Shown here: piece by piece, positions 33,626 to 41,921 of the stretch
Position numbering within the stretch: the stretch's first letter is position 1
Layout of the letters: each line of letters starts with the position of its first letter
The notes under the pieces: generated by a model
Database searches by the model: none
What the model saw: only the letters and a program-made list of their open reading frames with translations
Told to the model about the DNA's origin: nothing
Assembly (NCBI RefSeq): GCF_029263155.1
Contig: NZ_JAJCYB010000119.1
Location: forward strand, 1 to 62,012
Direction of reading: 5' to 3'
Source: Pseudonocardia sp.
GTDB lineage: Bacteria > Actinomycetota > Actinomycetes > Mycobacteriales > Pseudonocardiaceae
DNA: 62,012 nt
Program-made: the position numbers and the translations under genes

Positions 33626-33967
33626 GTGCACGCGTTCGACGTCCTCGGCGACCCCGTACGGCGACGCATCCTCGAACTGCTCGCCGACGGCGAGCAGACC
33701 TCCGGTGCGGTCACCGCCACGGTCCGCAGCGAGTTCGGCATCTCGCAGCCCGCCGTGTCGCAGCACCTGAAGGTGTTGCGGGACAACGGGTTCGCCACGG
33801 TCCGGGCCGAGGGGACGCGCCGGCTCTACGCCGTGGCACCCGAGCCGCTGCAGCAGGTCGACGCCTGGCTCGACCATTTCCGGCGCTTCTGGACCCCGCG
33901 CCTGGACGCGCTGGACACCGAGATCGCCCGCGGCAGGCGGGACCGCGGCAGGAGGGATCCACAATGA
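33626..33967 (+). CDS. ArsR-family transcriptional regulator
   Basis: A 113-residue winged-helix repressor of the SRPBCC-associated ArsR type. It opens with FDVLGDPVRRRILELLADGE and has the recognition helix ISQPAVSQHLKVLRDNGF and wing VRAEGTRRLYAV. There is no metal-binding ELCVCDL motif, so metal sensing is unlikely. GTG 33626 lies seven bases after TATAAT and is preferred over ATG 33605, which overlaps the promoter. Overlaps the SRPBCC gene by ATGA. Confidence 0.88.
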   Translation: MHAFDVLGDPVRRRILELLADGEQTSGAVTATVRSEFGISQPAVSQHLKVLRDNGFATVRAEGTRRLYAVAPEPLQQVDAWLDHFRRFWTPRLDALDTEIARGRRDRGRRDPQ

Positions 33968-34593
33968 TCGACGTCACCCACGAGATCAGCGCCGGCACCC
34001 GCACCGTCGGGTCCCGCACCCTCGCGGCGGGCGAGGCCCGCGTCGTGACGATCACCCGGACCTACCCCACCGACCTCGACGATCTCTGGGACGCCTGCAC
34101 CACCGCCGGTCGGATCGCCCGCTGGCTCGGCCCGGTCGACGGCGACCTGCGACCCGGTGGCCGCTACCGGCTGGAGGGGAACGCCGAGGGCACGGTCGAG
34201 CACTGCGACCCGCCGCACGGGTTCTCCGCCACGTGGGAGTTCGGCGGCGAGGTCAGCTGGATCGAGTTGCGCCTCGCTCCCGTGGACGCCGTGCACACCC
34301 GGTTCACGCTCGAACACGTGGCCCACGTCGACGACGAGCGATGGGCCGAGTTCGGCCCCGGGGCCGCCGGGGTCGGGTGGGACCTGGCCCTGCTCGGGCT
34401 GGGCCTGCACCTCGGGGACCCCGCCGGTCGCTTCGACGAGGAGACCTGGGCCGCTTCGGAGGAGGGCCGGAGGTTCGTGGCGGCCTCCGGCGCGGCCTGG
34501 TTCGCCGCGGACGTGGTGTCCGGTACGGACGAGGCCGGCGCCCGCGCCGCGGCCGACCGCACGATCACCTTCTACTCCGCGACCCCCGCCTGA
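33964..34593 (+). CDS. SRPBCC (AHSA1-like) protein
   Basis: A 209-residue helix-grip protein. The AHSA1 core reads VVTITRTYPTDLDDLWDACT, ARWLGPVDGDLRPGGRYRL and FTLEHVAHVDDERW. A C-terminal extension (GRFDEETWAASEEGRRFVAA) is typical of the actinobacterial ArsR-coupled subgroup. Ligand unknown. It is translationally coupled to the ArsR gene by a 4-bp overlap. Confidence 0.85.
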   Translation: MIDVTHEISAGTRTVGSRTLAAGEARVVTITRTYPTDLDDLWDACTTAGRIARWLGPVDGDLRPGGRYRLEGNAEGTVEHCDPPHGFSATWEFGGEVSWIELRLAPVDAVHTRFTLEHVAHVDDERWAEFGPGAAGVGWDLALLGLGLHLGDPAGRFDEETWAASEEGRRFVAASGAAWFAADVVSGTDEAGARAAADRTITFYSATPA

Positions 34594-34638
34594 CACCGCG
34601 CACCCGCGACAGCGCGGCGCGGTCGCCGGGCGGGCCGG

Positions 34639-35673
34639 TCAGCCGGGGCGGCGGGCCGGGGTGCAGCAGTCGACCGCGCACAGCGTCCCGTTCGCGCCGC
34701 ATCCCGCGCGCGGGACCTCCCCCAGGCCCTGCGGTGCCGCGTCGTGGACGTGCTCGGCGACCAGCTCCAGCACCATGTCGGCGAAGCGCGGGTCCGCACC
34801 GGCGGTGGCGGCGCGGGCGAAACCCATGCCGTGCTTCTCGGCGCGCTCGCGGGCCTCGGTGTCGAGGTCCCAGATCACCTCGACGTGATCGGAGACGAAC
34901 CCGACCGGCACGAGCGTCACGGCCGGCACGCCGGCCGCGTGCAACGCGTCGATGTGGTCGACGACGTCGGGGCCCAGCCACGGCACCTGCGGCGGACCCG
35001 AGCGCGACTGCCACACCACGTCGTGCTCGGCGACGCCCAGCTCGGCGGCCACGAGCCGGGCGGCCTCGGCCACCTGCCGCGAGTACCGGTGCCCGCCCTC
35101 GGCGGGCGGCCCGGCGGCCGCGTCGGCTGCGGACGGCACCGAGTGCGCGGTGAACACCAGCCGGGCCGCGGCGGGCAGCCCGGCCGCGCGCACGGCGTCG
35201 GCGTTGGCGGCCACGAACAGCGGATGGTCGAAGAAGTGCCGCAGCTTCACCAGCTCGGGTGCGCCGTCGCCGACCGCCGTACGCGCCCGGGCGATGTCCT
35301 CGTGGTACTGCCGGCACGCGGAGTAGCCGCCGTAGGCGCTGGTGGCGAACACCAGCGCGCGCCGCACCCCGTCGCGGGCCATCTCCGCGACGGTGTCCTC
35401 GACCATCGGGTGCCAGTTGCGGTTGCCGAAGTACACCGGCAGGTCGGTCCGCTCCCGGATCGCGGCGATCAGCTCCCGGTTGCGGGCGTTGATCGGGGAG
35501 ACGCCGCCGAAGTGCCGGTAGTGCTCCTCGACCGCGTCGAGACGCTCCGGCGGGACCCCGCGGCCGCGGGTGACGTTCTCCAGGAACGGGCGGACCTCGT
35601 CGGGCCCCTCGGGGCCGCCGAAGGACAGGACGAGCAGGGCGTCGACGGGCTCGGGCACGGCACGGTTCACCAC
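34639..35673 (-). CDS. hemH: Coproporphyrin/proto ferrochelatase with [2Fe-2S] cluster
   Basis: A 344-residue enzyme inserting Fe(II) into coproporphyrin III (actinobacterial coproporphyrin-dependent heme route) or protoporphyrin. Signatures are LLVLSFGGPEGPDEVRPFL, the catalytic His region LVFTAHSVPS, and PVGFVSDHVEVIWDLD. Cys in YGGYSACRQYHED together with the C-terminal CGANGTLCAVDCC supplies the four ligands of the actinobacterial [2Fe-2S] cluster. It is third in a fabG-inhA-hemH run, as in M. tuberculosis (hemZ). GTG 35670 is an alternative start. Confidence 0.92.
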   Translation of the reverse strand: MVNRAVPEPVDALLVLSFGGPEGPDEVRPFLENVTRGRGVPPERLDAVEEHYRHFGGVSPINARNRELIAAIRERTDLPVYFGNRNWHPMVEDTVAEMARDGVRRALVFATSAYGGYSACRQYHEDIARARTAVGDGAPELVKLRHFFDHPLFVAANADAVRAAGLPAAARLVFTAHSVPSAADAAAGPPAEGGHRYSRQVAEAARLVAAELGVAEHDVVWQSRSGPPQVPWLGPDVVDHIDALHAAGVPAVTLVPVGFVSDHVEVIWDLDTEARERAEKHGMGFARAATAGADPRFADMVLELVAEHVHDAAPQGLGEVPRAGCGANGTLCAVDCCTPARRPG

Positions 35674-35710
35674 CTGGTCGATTCAACACCGGCACCGACG
35701 GCGCCGCGCG

Positions 35711-36502
35711 TCAGACTCCGATCGCGTGGAAACCGCCGTCGGCCATCACCATCGAGCCGGTGGTGACCGGCAGCCAGTCCGAGAGGACCGCGCACACGGT
35801 CCTCGCGACCGGCACCGGGTCGGTGACGTCCCAGCCCAGCGGGGCGCGGCCGTCCCAGGCGTCCTCGAACGCGGCGAAGCCGGGGATGGACTTGGCCGCC
35901 ATCGTCTTCACCGGGCCCGCGGCGACGAGGTTGACGCGGATGCCCTGGGGCCCCAGGTCGCGGGCGAGGTAGCGACTGACCGACTCCAGCGTGGACTTCG
36001 CCACACCCATCCAGTCGTAGGCGGGCCAGGCCTGGCGGTTGTCGAAGTCCATGCCGACGATCGACCCGCCCGGCCCCATCAGCGGCAGGCACGCCGTGGC
36101 CAACGACTTGAACGAGTAGGCCCCCACCTGGATGGTCGTGGCGACGTCCTCCCACGGCGCGTTCAGGAACGCCCCCTCCCCCAGGCATGACGGCGGCGCG
36201 AAGCCGATCGAGTGCAGCACCCCGTCGAGGTGCGGGTCGTCGCCGCCGGACAGTTCACGCAGATGGGGGGAGACCCGCTCCGCCAGCGAGTCGAGCTGGG
36301 CCTGGTCGGAGACGTCCAGCTCGACGACGGGCGCGGGCTGCGGGAGCCGCTGCGCGATCCGTTCCACGAGCCGCATCCGGCCGTACCCGGTGAGCACGAC
36401 CTGCGCGCCCTGCTCCTGCGCGACCTTCGCCGCGTGGAACGCCAGCGACGCGTCGGTGATCACGCCGGTGACGAGCAGGCGCTTGCCCTCGAGCAGTCCC
36501 AT
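35711..36502 (-). CDS. inhA: NADH-dependent enoyl-ACP reductase (InhA/FabI)
   Basis: A 263-residue short-chain reductase that completes each fatty-acid elongation cycle. It has the InhA-type N terminus GLLEGKRLLVTGVITDASLA, the HSIGFAP strand, and active-site Tyr/Lys in AYDWMGVAKSTLESVSRYLA (Tyr-x6-Lys of FabI). The substrate loop is AAGPVKTMAAKSIPGF. Its identity to the mycobacterial enzyme in motifs and in neighbourhood (fabG upstream, ferrochelatase downstream) makes the call firm. ATG 36502 has GGAAGG eight bases upstream. Confidence 0.92.
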   Translation of the reverse strand: MGLLEGKRLLVTGVITDASLAFHAAKVAQEQGAQVVLTGYGRMRLVERIAQRLPQPAPVVELDVSDQAQLDSLAERVSPHLRELSGGDDPHLDGVLHSIGFAPPSCLGEGAFLNAPWEDVATTIQVGAYSFKSLATACLPLMGPGGSIVGMDFDNRQAWPAYDWMGVAKSTLESVSRYLARDLGPQGIRVNLVAAGPVKTMAAKSIPGFAAFEDAWDGRAPLGWDVTDPVPVARTVCAVLSDWLPVTTGSMVMADGGFHAIGV

Positions 36503-36583
36503 CAATGGCCCTTCCGTGGTGGGTTGAGCGATCCGCAGGCGCAGTATCGCGGTTGCGGGCCGATCGGAGACAGCTGGGGAAAC

Positions 36584-37309
36584 TCAGTGCCCCATGCCCA
36601 GACCGCCGTCGACCGGGATCACCGCACCGGTGACGTACCCGGCCCCGTCCGAGCCGAGCCAGGTGACCGCGGCCGCGATCTCCTCCACGCCCGCGTAGCG
36701 GCCCAGCGGCACCTGCCCGAGGATCTCCGCGCGGCGGGCGTCGGGCAGGGCGCGGGTCATGTCGGTGTCGACGAACCCCGGCGCCACGACGTTCGCCGTG
36801 ATGCCGCGCGAGCCGAGCTCGCGCGCCACCGAGCGGGCCAGCCCGACCAGCCCCGACTTCGACGCCGCGTAGTTCACCTGCCCGGCCGACCCGGTCAGAC
36901 CGACCACGCTGGACACGAAGATCATCCGGCCGCCGCGCGCCTTGAGCATCGCCCGCGACGCGCGCTTGGCCACCCGGTAGGCCGCGGTGAGGTTGGCGTC
37001 GACGACCGAGGTGAACGACTCCTCGCTCATCCGCATCAGCAGGCCGTCGTCGGTGATCCCGGCGTTGGAGACGAGCACCTGCACCGGCCCCAGCTCCTGC
37101 TCGACGGCCGTGAACGCGGCGTCCACGGCGGCGGCGTCGGTGACGTCGCACTGCACGGGGAACAAGCCCTCCGGCAGGCCGTCGACCGAACTGCGGTACG
37201 TCACCGCCACCCGGTCGCCCTGCGCGAGGAACGCGGTGGCGATCGCCAACCCGATCCCGCGGTTCCCTCCGGTCACCAGCACGGTCCGTGCGTCTGCTGT
37301 GGCTGCCAC
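36584..37309 (-). CDS. fabG: 3-oxoacyl-ACP reductase (MabA/FabG)
   Basis: A 241-residue NADPH-dependent SDR. It has the glycine-rich motif VLVTGGNRGIGLAIA, NAG (VLVSNAGITDDGLL), the catalytic Ser region MIFVSSVVGLTGSAGQ and Tyr/Lys in VNYAASKSGLVGLARS. It precedes inhA by 81 bp, mirroring mycobacterial mabA-inhA. GTG 37309 with a leaderless -10 (TAGGGT on the minus strand at 37323-37318) suggests the operon promoter lies at the end of the VWA gene. Confidence 0.92.
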   Translation of the reverse strand: MAATADARTVLVTGGNRGIGLAIATAFLAQGDRVAVTYRSSVDGLPEGLFPVQCDVTDAAAVDAAFTAVEQELGPVQVLVSNAGITDDGLLMRMSEESFTSVVDANLTAAYRVAKRASRAMLKARGGRMIFVSSVVGLTGSAGQVNYAASKSGLVGLARSVARELGSRGITANVVAPGFVDTDMTRALPDARRAEILGQVPLGRYAGVEEIAAAVTWLGSDGAGYVTGAVIPVDGGLGMGH

Positions 37310-37317
37310 GGAGCGTC

Positions 37318-37323
37318 ACCCTA
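37318..37323 (-). promoter_or_regulatory. fabG-inhA-hemH promoter -10 (TAGGGT)
   Basis: On the minus strand TAGGGT ends eight bases before GTG 37309. The position two bases from the VWA stop codon makes a separate operon promoter plausible. Confidence 0.45.
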
Positions 37324-37324
37324 C

Positions 37325-38320
37325 CTAGGGCAGCCTGCGCCCCAGCGCCAGTCCGGCGCCGACACCGACCATCAGCAGCAGCGCCCCGCCCGCCAGCCAC
37401 GGACGGCTGACATCGACCCGCCGCGTCTCGTACCCGATCTGCTCGCCCAGCTCGGCGTAGACCTGCCGCAGCTCCGCCTCGGTGGCGGCGGTGAAGAACT
37501 GGCCGCCCGACAGCTCGGCGATGGTGCGCAGCGACTCGTCGTCGACCGCGACCGACGTGGGGGCCTGACCCGGTTCGAGCTCGATGGTCCCGTAGCGGGT
37601 GCCGAAGGAGATGGTCGACACCGGGACGCCGGCCGCCTGGGCCTCCCGCGCGGCGGTGTACGAGCCCCGGGGTTCCTCCTCCGGCGCGCCGTCACCGGAG
37701 TTGGGCACGGTCTGCTTCCCGTCGCTCATCAGCACCACCCGGGCGGGCGGCGGACCCTCCTCCGAGACGCCGGACAGGGCCTGGGAGAACGTCTCGACCG
37801 ACTGCACCGCCGCGAAGATCGCCTCACCGGTGGCGGTGGACTCCGAGAGCCGCAACCCGTCGACGGCGCGCTTCACCGGCTCGCGCTCCACGGTGGGCGA
37901 CACCAGCACGGCGGCGGTCCCGGCGAAGGCGACCAGTCCGAGGTTGACGCCGGGCGTGAGCTGGTCGGCGAAGTCCTTGGCCGCCACCTGCGCGGCCGCG
38001 AGCCTGCTCGGCTCGACGTCGGTGGCCATCATCGACAGCGACACGTCGATCACGAGGACGACCGTGGCCCGGTTGCGCGGCACCCGCGCCTCGGCCTGCG
38101 GGCCGGCCAGCGCGATCGTGAGGATCGCCAGGGAGGTGATCAGCGCGACCGCCGGCAGGTGCCGGTACCAGCCCGGGCGGCGCGGGGCGACCCGGTCGAG
38201 CAGCTCCAGGTTGGTGAACCGGATCGTGTCGCGGCGGCGGCGGCGCAGCAGCAGCACGTACCCGACGGCCAGCGCCGCCACCACGACGAACAGCAGCAGC
38301 CACCACGGCGCGGAGAACAC
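37325..38320 (-). CDS. VWA-domain membrane protein (Rv1481-like)
   Basis: A 331-residue protein. It has an N-terminal membrane anchor (WWLLLFVVVAALAVGYVLLL), a second helix (VALITSLAILTIALAG) and a von Willebrand A domain with the MIDAS motif VIDVSLSMMATD. A C-terminal helix (LLLMVGVGAGLALG) follows. It is encoded with DUF58 and MoxR proteins, the common MoxR-DUF58-VWA module that acts in envelope protein maturation or complex assembly. GTG start directly follows the DUF58 stop (TAG-GTG). Confidence 0.88.
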   Translation of the reverse strand: MFSAPWWLLLFVVVAALAVGYVLLLRRRRRDTIRFTNLELLDRVAPRRPGWYRHLPAVALITSLAILTIALAGPQAEARVPRNRATVVLVIDVSLSMMATDVEPSRLAAAQVAAKDFADQLTPGVNLGLVAFAGTAAVLVSPTVEREPVKRAVDGLRLSESTATGEAIFAAVQSVETFSQALSGVSEEGPPPARVVLMSDGKQTVPNSGDGAPEEEPRGSYTAAREAQAAGVPVSTISFGTRYGTIELEPGQAPTSVAVDDESLRTIAELSGGQFFTAATEAELRQVYAELGEQIGYETRRVDVSRPWLAGGALLLMVGVGAGLALGRRLP

Positions 38321-39238
38321 CTAGCGCCCCCCGCCCGACCAGGCCCGCTTGCGTGCCAGCGCGAAGCGCACGACGTCGGCGATCCAGTCCGAGTCGGTGC
38401 GCAGCGTCAGCTGCGCGGCGCCGCAGCGCCGCAGCGTCGCGGCGACGGTGTCGCGGTGCGCGGACGCCGCGGCGGCGAACTCCCGGCACAGCAGCGGGGT
38501 GGTGGTGACCTCGCGCTGGCGCCCGGTCTCCGGGTCGGCGAGCACCACCGTGCCGACGTCGGGCAACTCCAGCTCGCGCGGGTCGAGCACCTCCACCGCG
38601 AGCAGGTCGTGGCGCATCGACAGGGCCCGCAGCGCGCGCTCCCAGGTGGGTTCGCCGAGGAAGTCGGAGATGACGACGGCGAGCCCGCGCCGCCGCGGCG
38701 GGCGCCGCAGCTGCTCCACCGCCGCGGCCAGGTCGCCCCGGGTGCCCTCGGGCGCACGCGGGATCCGCGCCACCGTCCGCAGCAGGCCGCGGGCGTGTAC
38801 CAGCCCACCGCGGGCCGGGATCCGCACGACCGACTCCCCGGTGGCGGCGAGCACCCCGATCCGGTTGCCGCCCCCGCGGGTGAGGTGGGTGACCGCGGCG
38901 AGTGCGGCGATGGCGAGGTCGCGCTTCTCGCACGACGCCGTGCCGAAGTCCAGGCTCGGGGAGAGGTCGAGCACCACCCAGGTCTCGAGCTCGCGGTCGG
39001 CCACGGTCTGGCGGACGTGCGGCTCGGTGGTCCGGGCGGTGACGGCCCAGTCCATGCGGCGCACGTCGTCACCGGGCTGGTACGCCCGCGCCTCCCCCGG
39101 CTCGCTGCCCGGCCCCGGGACCAGGCCGAGGTGGTTGCCCTGCAGCAGCCCGTCGAGGCGCCCGCGCACGGCGATCTCCAGGGTGCGCAGGGCCACCTCC
39201 ATGCGCCCGTCGCGGAACGACGGGGGCGCGGTGGGCAC
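38321..39238 (-). CDS. DUF58 domain protein (Rv1480-like)
   Basis: A 305-residue protein. The N-terminal VPTAPPSFRDGRMEVAL leads into the DUF58 signature GEARAYQPGDDVRRMDWAVT, with TRTTEPHVRQ-type sequence beyond. A VWA-like strand WVVLDLSPSLDFG follows. Usually a partner of MoxR ATPases. GTG 39238 was chosen because sequence further upstream runs through the hairpin repeat at 39266-39318. Confidence 0.85.
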   Translation of the reverse strand: MPTAPPSFRDGRMEVALRTLEIAVRGRLDGLLQGNHLGLVPGPGSEPGEARAYQPGDDVRRMDWAVTARTTEPHVRQTVADRELETWVVLDLSPSLDFGTASCEKRDLAIAALAAVTHLTRGGGNRIGVLAATGESVVRIPARGGLVHARGLLRTVARIPRAPEGTRGDLAAAVEQLRRPPRRRGLAVVISDFLGEPTWERALRALSMRHDLLAVEVLDPRELELPDVGTVVLADPETGRQREVTTTPLLCREFAAAASAHRDTVAATLRRCGAAQLTLRTDSDWIADVVRFALARKRAWSGGGR

Positions 39239-39265
39239 GCGTCGCCCGGTGGCCGCCGACCCCGT

Positions 39266-39318
39266 TGCAGCACGGCCACCTTCAGGCGACGAGATGGCGT
39301 GAAGGTGGCCGTGCTGCA
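39266..39318. repeat. Dispersed long hairpin repeat (copy A)
   Basis: TGCAGCACGGCCACCTTCA (39266-39284) pairs over 19 bp with 39300-39318 around a 15-nt loop. Read on the minus strand the loop starts CGCCATC, as in copy B at 46607-46661. The arms differ from copy B by compensating changes. It lies between moxR and the DUF58 gene, where it could attenuate readthrough. Confidence 0.75.
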
Positions 39319-39330
39319 GTTCGGGGCCCG

Positions 39331-40359
39331 TCACGGGCCGGTGCTCGACGGCGTGTACGAGGGGGCCTGCTGCGGGCGGGCCGTCACCTGCGGCAGCGGC
39401 ACGGTGGCCAGCACGCGGGAGATGATGTGGTCCATCGGCACGCCGTCGGCCACCGCGTCGTAGGACAGCACCAGGCGGTGCCGCAGCACGTCGGGGGCGA
39501 CGTCGAGCACGTCCTGCGGGAGCACGTAGTCGCGCCCGCGCACCAGGGCCAGCGCGCGGGCGGCGGCCACGATCCCGAGCGTGGCGCGCGGGGAGGCGCC
39601 GTAGGACACCCAGCCGGCGATGTCGGCCAGGCCGTGCTCGGCCGGGGTGCGGGTGGCGACGACGAGGCGCACCACGTAGTCGACGAGCGCATGGTGCACG
39701 AACACCTGCGCGGTCAGCTTCTGCAGCCGCACCAGCTCCGCGGGGTCGATGATCTGCTGCGCCACCGGGGGTTCGCTGCCCATCCGGTAGACGATCTCGC
39801 GTTCCTCCTCGACGTCCGGGTACTCCACGATGATCTTGAACAGGAAGCGGTCGCGCTGGGCCTCGGGCAGCGGGTACACGCCCTCGTTCTCGATCGGGTT
39901 CTGCGTGGCGAGCACCAGGAACGGATCGGGCATCGGGAAGGTCTTCCCGCCGATGGACAGGTGGCGCTCGGCCATCACCTCCAGCATCGCCGACTGCACC
40001 TTCGCCGGCGCGCGGTTGATCTCGTCGGCGAGCACGAAGTTCGCGACCACCGGGCCGAGCTCGACGTCGAACTCCTCGCGGCCCTGGCGGTAGATCCGGG
40101 TGCCGAGGATGTCGGCGGGCACCAGGTCGGGGGTGAACTGCAGGCGGGCGAACGTGCCGCCGACGACCTTCGCGACCGTCTCGACGGCGAGGGTCTTCGC
40201 GACGCCGGGCACACCCTCGATCAGCAGGTGCCCCTTGGCGAGCAGACCCACGAGCATCCGCTCCACGAGCCGGTCCTGCCCCACGATCACGCGCTTGATC
40301 TCGAAGACGACGCGCTCCAGGCGCTCGCCGTCCTGGGCCGGGGTCTCGGGAGCACTCAC
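39331..40359 (-). CDS. moxR: MoxR-family AAA+ ATPase
   Basis: A 342-residue chaperone-like ATPase. Walker A is IEGVPGVAKTLAVET, Walker B is FVLADEINRAPAKVQ, sensor 1 is VLATQNPIENEG, and the lid region is GASPRATLGIVAAARALAL. It works with the DUF58 and VWA proteins encoded downstream. GTG 40359 was chosen; an in-frame ATG at 40392 adds Arg-rich residues. Matches Rv1479 in order. Confidence 0.9.
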   Translation of the reverse strand: MSAPETPAQDGERLERVVFEIKRVIVGQDRLVERMLVGLLAKGHLLIEGVPGVAKTLAVETVAKVVGGTFARLQFTPDLVPADILGTRIYRQGREEFDVELGPVVANFVLADEINRAPAKVQSAMLEVMAERHLSIGGKTFPMPDPFLVLATQNPIENEGVYPLPEAQRDRFLFKIIVEYPDVEEEREIVYRMGSEPPVAQQIIDPAELVRLQKLTAQVFVHHALVDYVVRLVVATRTPAEHGLADIAGWVSYGASPRATLGIVAAARALALVRGRDYVLPQDVLDVAPDVLRHRLVLSYDAVADGVPMDHIISRVLATVPLPQVTARPQQAPSYTPSSTGP

Positions 40360-40428
40360 CGTGCCATCACACCGCACGCCCCGTGAGCGCACGGTGAACC
40401 CCTCCCCGGCGGAGGCGCCGCACGGGCG

Positions 40429-41715
40429 CTACAGAACCCGGGTGGCCTGCGGCAGGAGGTTCTGGCGCCGCAGGGGCACCACCCGGACGTCGGCGCCGGT
40501 GTAGGGCGCCTCGATCATCCGGCCGTCGCCGATGTACATGGCCACGTGGTGGATCGCGTTCCCGCCGCGCTTGTAGAAGACCATGTCGCCGGGTTGCAGG
40601 TCCGAGAGCGGGACCTTGCGCCCGGAGTTGTACTGGTTGCGACTCACCCGCGGCAGCGCGACGCCCGCGCCGTTGAACGCATAGAGCATGAGCCCCGAGC
40701 AGTCGAAGCCGACCCGGTTGCCGGGGTCGCCCGCCGGTCCGGGGATGCCGGTGCTGGGCCCGCGGCCGTTGCCCCCGCCCCACACGTACTGCACGCCGAT
40801 CTGCGACATCGCCCGGTCGATCACCCGCTGGACCGAGCCGCTGCCCGCACGCGGGGCCGGGCCCGCGGCCGCCTCCCGCGCCTGTGCGGCCTCCCGCTCG
40901 GCGCGCTGGCGGGCGGCCTCCCGCTCGGCGAGGACGCGCTGCCACTCGTCGTAGCGGGCACGCTGCTCGCGCAGCCCCGAGTCGGCCGACTCCGCGGCGT
41001 CGAGCTGGGCCTGTACCTGCTCGCGCTCGGCCTGGACGGCGGCGAGCTGCTCGGCCTGGGCGCGGGCGGCGGCGTCGGCGACCGCGTACGCCTCGTCGGC
41101 CGCCACCTTGGCCGCGGCGGCCTCGGCCTCCCGGTCCTCCGCCTCCTGCAACAGGGCGCGGGCCGTCGAGTCGGCGTTGGCCTTGTCGACGCGGGCGCGC
41201 TCCAGCCCGTCCTGCGCCGCGAGCTGCGCGCGGGCGAGCAGGTCGGTGAACTCCGCCCGGGAGACGAGTTCCTCGGGGGTCTGCGACGAGGTCAGCAGGC
41301 CGAGCGGGCCGGTGTCGAGGCCCTGCTGGTAGGTGGCGGTGACGAAGTCGTCGAGCCGCGCGCGGGCCTCGTCGATGGCCGCCGTGGCGGCCTCGGTCTC
41401 GATGCGCGCGTCCTCGGCCCGCCCCCGTGCCTGCGCGGCGGCGTCCTCGGCGATCCCGAGGTCGACGAGCGCGGCCTCGGCGTCCTCGCGCTCCACGGCC
41501 AGCACGGCGGCGAGGTCGTCGGCCTGCGCGTCGAGCTCGGCCAGCCGCGTCGTGAGCCGCCCGACCTCCCCGGCTCGTTCCTGCACCGCCTGCTGGCTGT
41601 TGCGCAGCTCGTCGTCGCTGGGGTTCGGCGGCGGCGGAGGTTCCTGGGCCAGCGCGGGCGACAGCCCGCCCAGCAGCGTGACCGCCACCAGGAGCACCAC
41701 GGCCCACCCGCGCAC
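40429..41715 (-). CDS. NlpC/P60 peptidoglycan endopeptidase (RipA-like)
   Basis: A 428-residue exported cell-wall hydrolase. A signal peptide (WAVVLLVAVTLLGGLSPALA) precedes a ~270-residue coiled coil (VGRLTTRLAELDAQADDLAA and similar) that keeps such enzymes inactive. The C-terminal NlpC/P60 domain has Cys in FDCSGLMLYAF, His in IHHVAMYIGDG and the third polar residue downstream. It cleaves the stem peptide (D-Glu-mDAP bond) during septum splitting. SD GGAGAGGGG lies eight bases before GTG 41715. M. tuberculosis has two tandem copies here; only one is present. Confidence 0.9.
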   Translation of the reverse strand: MRGWAVVLLVAVTLLGGLSPALAQEPPPPPNPSDDELRNSQQAVQERAGEVGRLTTRLAELDAQADDLAAVLAVEREDAEAALVDLGIAEDAAAQARGRAEDARIETEAATAAIDEARARLDDFVTATYQQGLDTGPLGLLTSSQTPEELVSRAEFTDLLARAQLAAQDGLERARVDKANADSTARALLQEAEDREAEAAAAKVAADEAYAVADAAARAQAEQLAAVQAEREQVQAQLDAAESADSGLREQRARYDEWQRVLAEREAARQRAEREAAQAREAAAGPAPRAGSGSVQRVIDRAMSQIGVQYVWGGGNGRGPSTGIPGPAGDPGNRVGFDCSGLMLYAFNGAGVALPRVSRNQYNSGRKVPLSDLQPGDMVFYKRGGNAIHHVAMYIGDGRMIEAPYTGADVRVVPLRRQNLLPQATRVL

Positions 41716-41921
41716 GTGAGCGTCCCCTCTCCAAGATCCACCGTTGACCGCCGGAGGATGCCACCACGCGGGCCCGCAGCGCGGTTGCCACACCCGTGTC
41801 GGGGCCGAACTTCGTCCACACGGGCGAAAGAGTGCGTGGTTGCCCGGTTCCGCCGCCGGACCGGGTGCACCACACTGCCCGCACGGCGCCCCACGGGCGG
41901 GCGGACGCGTGGGAGGTCGTG

